A DNA stretch of 64,000 nucleotides from an uncultured Bacteroides sp. (GTDB taxonomy: Bacteria > Bacteroidota > Bacteroidia > Bacteroidales > Bacteroidaceae): the NCBI GenBank assembly GCA_900544675.1, contig UQVZ01000001.1:62001-126000 (forward strand), given 5' to 3'. Below the pieces are notes generated by a model. The model saw only the letters and a program-made list of their open reading frames with translations. It made no database searches and was not told where the DNA came from. Of this stretch, positions 61,478-64,000 are shown piece by piece (the stretch's first letter is position 1; every line of letters starts with the position of its first letter). A program made the position numbers and the translations under genes.

Positions 61478-63421
61478 ATGATTAAGATAACTTTTCCTGA
61501 TGGCTCTGTTCGCGAGTATAACGAAGGAGTTACTGGTCTGCAGATTGCAGAAAGTATCAGTTCGCGTCTGGCACAAGACGTGTTGGCTTGTGGCGTAAAC
61601 GGCGAAACGATTGATTTGATGAGACCTATTAACGAAGATGCCGATTTTGTTCTTTATAAATGGGATGACGAGCAAGGCAAACATACATTCTGGCATACCA
61701 GTGCCCACTTGTTGGCTGAAGCTTTGCAGGAACTGTATCCGGGAATCCAGTTTGGTATTGGTCCTGCCATCGAAAACGGTTTCTACTACGATGTAGACCC
61801 GGGAGATGATGTAGTCATTAAAGAAAGCGACCTGCCTGCCATTGAGCAGAAGATGATTGAGCTGGCTGCCCGTAAAGAACCGTTGGTACGTCAGAGCATT
61901 TCGAAAGAAGATGCCTTGAAAGCTTTTGGCGAAAGAGGTGAGACTTACAAGTGCGAATTGATTTCCGAATTGGAAGACGGTCATATCACTACCTATACAC
62001 AAGGTGCGTTTACCGATTTGTGCCGTGGCCCGCATTTGCCTTCTACAGCTCCTATCAAGGCTATCAAGCTGTTGTCGGTAGCCGGTGCTTATTGGAGAGG
62101 TCAGGAAGACCGCAAGCAGATGACCCGTATCTATGGTATTACGTTCCCGAAAAAGAAAATGCTGGATGAATACCTCACGATGCTGGAAGAAGCTAAGAAA
62201 CGCGACCACCGTAAGATTGGCAAGGAAATGGATTTGTTCATGTTCTCGGACATGGTAGGCAAGGGATTGCCGATGTGGTTGCCGAAAGGTACGGCTTTGC
62301 GTATCCGCTTGCAGGATTTCTTGCGCCGTATCCAGGCCCGTTACGATTATCAGGAAGTCATGTGTCCGCCTATCGGCAACAAGATGTTGTATGTGACTTC
62401 GGGACACTACGCTAAATACGGCAAAGATTCATTCCAGCCGATTCATACTCCGGAAGAAGGTGAAGAGTACTTCCTGAAACCGATGAACTGTCCGCATCAC
62501 TGTATGATTTATAAGAACAGTCCGCGTTCTTACCGTGACCTGCCTTTGCGTATTGCCGAGTTCGGTACGGTTTGCCGTTACGAACAGAGCGGCGAGTTGC
62601 ACGGATTGACTCGTGTACGTAGCTTTACACAGGATGATGCGCATATCTTCTGCCGTCCCGATCAGGTGAAGGATGAATTCCTCCGCGTGATGGATATCAT
62701 TTCTATCGTGTTCAAGTCGATGAACTTCGAGAACTTCGAAGCTCAGATATCCTTGCGCGACAAAGTAAACCGCGAGAAATACATCGGTAGTGATGAAAAC
62801 TGGGAAAAAGCAGAACAGGCTATTGTGGAAGCTTGCCAGGAAAAAGGCTTGAAGGCAAAAGTGGAATATGGCGAAGCTGCCTTCTATGGTCCGAAGCTCG
62901 ACTTTATGGTGAAAGACGCGATTGGTCGTCGTTGGCAGTTGGGTACGATTCAGGTAGACTACAACTTGCCCGAACGTTTCCAGTTGGAATATATGGGCGC
63001 GGATAACCAGAAACATCGTCCGGTTATGATTCACCGTGCGCCGTTCGGCTCCATGGAACGCTTTGTGGCAGTATTGATAGAGCATACAGCCGGTAAGTTC
63101 CCGTTGTGGCTGACTCCCGATCAGGTAGCTATCCTGCCTATTTCGGAGAAATTCAACGATTATGCCAACCAGGTTCGTCTGGAACTGAAGAAATACGATA
63201 TCCGTGCGTTGGTAGACGAACGCAATGAGAAAATCGGCCGTAAGATTCGTGACAACGAATTGAAACACATTCCTTACATGTTGATTGTGGGCGAGAAAGA
63301 AGCTGCCAACGGTGAAGTTTCGGTCCGCAAACAGGGTGAAGGTGATAAAGGAACGGTAAAAATCGAAGATTTTGCAAAAAATATTGCAGAAGAAGTTCAT
63401 AATATGATAAATAAGTGGTAA
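61478..63421 (+). CDS. thrS: threonyl-tRNA synthetase
   Basis: Charges tRNA-Thr. The 647 residues have the complete bacterial layout: TGS domain (about 1-62), editing domain with the HTSAHLLAEAL and THR-type SAD motifs (DLCRGPHLPST), class II core (about 240-540; MNCPHHCMIYKNSPRSYRDLPLR in parts, with the zinc Cys; FGSMERFVAVLIEHTAGKFP in parts) and anticodon-binding domain. The thrS-infC order is conserved in many bacteria. Confidence 0.97.
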   Translation: MIKITFPDGSVREYNEGVTGLQIAESISSRLAQDVLACGVNGETIDLMRPINEDADFVLYKWDDEQGKHTFWHTSAHLLAEALQELYPGIQFGIGPAIENGFYYDVDPGDDVVIKESDLPAIEQKMIELAARKEPLVRQSISKEDALKAFGERGETYKCELISELEDGHITTYTQGAFTDLCRGPHLPSTAPIKAIKLLSVAGAYWRGQEDRKQMTRIYGITFPKKKMLDEYLTMLEEAKKRDHRKIGKEMDLFMFSDMVGKGLPMWLPKGTALRIRLQDFLRRIQARYDYQEVMCPPIGNKMLYVTSGHYAKYGKDSFQPIHTPEEGEEYFLKPMNCPHHCMIYKNSPRSYRDLPLRIAEFGTVCRYEQSGELHGLTRVRSFTQDDAHIFCRPDQVKDEFLRVMDIISIVFKSMNFENFEAQISLRDKVNREKYIGSDENWEKAEQAIVEACQEKGLKAKVEYGEAAFYGPKLDFMVKDAIGRRWQLGTIQVDYNLPERFQLEYMGADNQKHRPVMIHRAPFGSMERFVAVLIEHTAGKFPLWLTPDQVAILPISEKFNDYANQVRLELKKYDIRALVDERNEKIGRKIRDNELKHIPYMLIVGEKEAANGEVSVRKQGEGDKGTVKIEDFAKNIAEEVHNMINKW

Positions 63422-63523
63422 ATTTGCAACCGCTTTTGCTAAAGTCGGTTAGGCTTTCGCAGACAAACGAATAACCATAATACAAAATTTAAATAAAAAG
63501 CAAACAAGGAATAAAGTATTTGA

Positions 63524-64000
63524 ATGAAAAACGACAATTTAAAAGGGCAACACCGAATCAATGAACAGATTCGTGCCAAAGAAGTCCGCATTGTGGGCGA
63601 CAATATTGAATCAGCTGTTTATCCGATAGCACAGGCTTTGCGAATGGCTGAAGAACATGACGCCGATTTAGTAGAAATTTCACCCAATGCTGTTCCTCCC
63701 GTTTGTAGAATTATTGATTATTCTAAGTTTCTTTATCAATTGAAGAAACGTGCGAAGGAACAAAAGGCTAAGCAGGTGAAAGTAAATGTCAAGGAAATAC
63801 GTTTTGGTCCGCAGACCGATGAACACGATTATAACTTCAAGTTGAAGCATGCCATCGGGTTCTTGCAGGGAGGCGACAAAGTAAAAGCCTACGTGTTCTT
63901 TAAGGGACGTTCCATTCTCTTCAAGGAACAAGGTGAAGTGCTGTTGCTTCGTTTTGCCAACGACCTTGAGGATTACGCAAAAGTAGAGCAGATGCCTATA
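63524..64000 (+). CDS. infC: translation initiation factor IF-3 (3' partial)
   Basis: The first 159 codons of IF-3 are visible; the frame is open at the window end. The start at 63524 (MKNDNLKGQHRINEQIRAKE) is a plain ATG, not the rare AUU codon used by E. coli infC, so that form of start-codon autoregulation is not expected. The N-domain (ALRMAEEHDADLVEISPNAV), the Lys-rich linker and the C-domain (KEIRFGPQTDEHDYNFKLKH) are all recognisable. It lies 102 bp after thrS. rpmI and rplT would be expected next. Confidence 0.96.
   Translation, partial: MKNDNLKGQHRINEQIRAKEVRIVGDNIESAVYPIAQALRMAEEHDADLVEISPNAVPPVCRIIDYSKFLYQLKKRAKEQKAKQVKVNVKEIRFGPQTDEHDYNFKLKHAIGFLQGGDKVKAYVFFKGRSILFKEQGEVLLLRFANDLEDYAKVEQMPI

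Noticed and set aside
62429..63400. Long minus-strand frame opposite thrS
   Set aside because: thrS is unmistakable on the plus strand; the reverse frame has no domain signature.

Overview
The window is chromosomal DNA of a Bacteroidales bacterium, most likely Bacteroides or Phocaeicola (family Bacteroidaceae). This rests on gene content: GldE, DUF5606, DUF3276, YtxH plus holin-like pairs, an L25/Ctc ribosomal protein and a type I asparaginase. It also rests on promoters of the Bacteroides type (TTTG, about 20 bp, TAnnTTTG) upstream of many genes. The genus cannot be fixed by eye. Almost everything is core housekeeping. I see no rRNA, tRNA, CRISPR array, complete insertion sequence or prophage.

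Layout. 1-9.6 kb: an alpha-2-macroglobulin-like protein (5' end cut off), a DUF1573 protein, MeaB, a secreted CMD-cupin protein and a DUF3737 beta-helix protein. 9.8-14.1 kb: a complete polyamine ABC transporter, potABCD. 14.1-18.7 kb: MATE exporter, BirA and YraN on the minus strand; a small basic protein and TadA on the plus strand; ThyA and FolA on the minus strand. 18.8-28.2 kb: a truncated Rpn-type nuclease remnant, RsmF, TopB, a CPA2 antiporter, a HIT protein, an S4 protein, Pth, L25 and DUF3276. 28.3-31.8 kb: NusB, YajC, YbbR-like, CoaE and DUF5606. 32-36.5 kb: DinD followed by decayed gene remnants, an HU-like protein, RNase G, a 30-residue bS22-like ribosomal peptide and HU. 36.7-43.9 kb: MutY, SSB, GldE, a phosphopantetheinyl transferase, a two-component system and AnsA.

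44-50.8 kb holds a complete tryptophan operon on the minus strand, trpB-E-G-D-C-F-A. Upstream lies a good promoter, a 20-residue leader peptide with tandem Trp codons and a Rho-independent terminator: a textbook attenuator that can be read directly from the sequence. 50.9-58.2 kb holds an HdeD-like membrane protein, an AraC regulator, a secreted alpha/beta hydrolase, a YtxH/holin-like envelope operon, a SPOR lipoprotein, a PCMD protein and an AAA-ATPase-like/PD-(D/E)XK protein. 58.2-64 kb holds ruvX-def-TPR, then thrS and the start of infC.

The less ordinary material is in the intergenic DNA. Two distant loci (near 34.1 and 51.5 kb) each carry three 15-bp palindromes, AAGATTA-N-TAATCTT, on an exact 23-bp period. 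The CMD-cupin gene is flanked by a perfect 35-bp inverted repeat. A 173-bp MITE-like element bounded by TAA lies near 26.3 kb. Two spacers are built from short iterated motifs. Decayed genes follow dinD and precede rsmF. Among proteins, PotA carries a duplicated C-terminal domain, PotD combines a lipobox with a C-terminal membrane helix and polyarginine tail, and the antiporter has extra membrane helices where a nucleotide-binding domain often sits.
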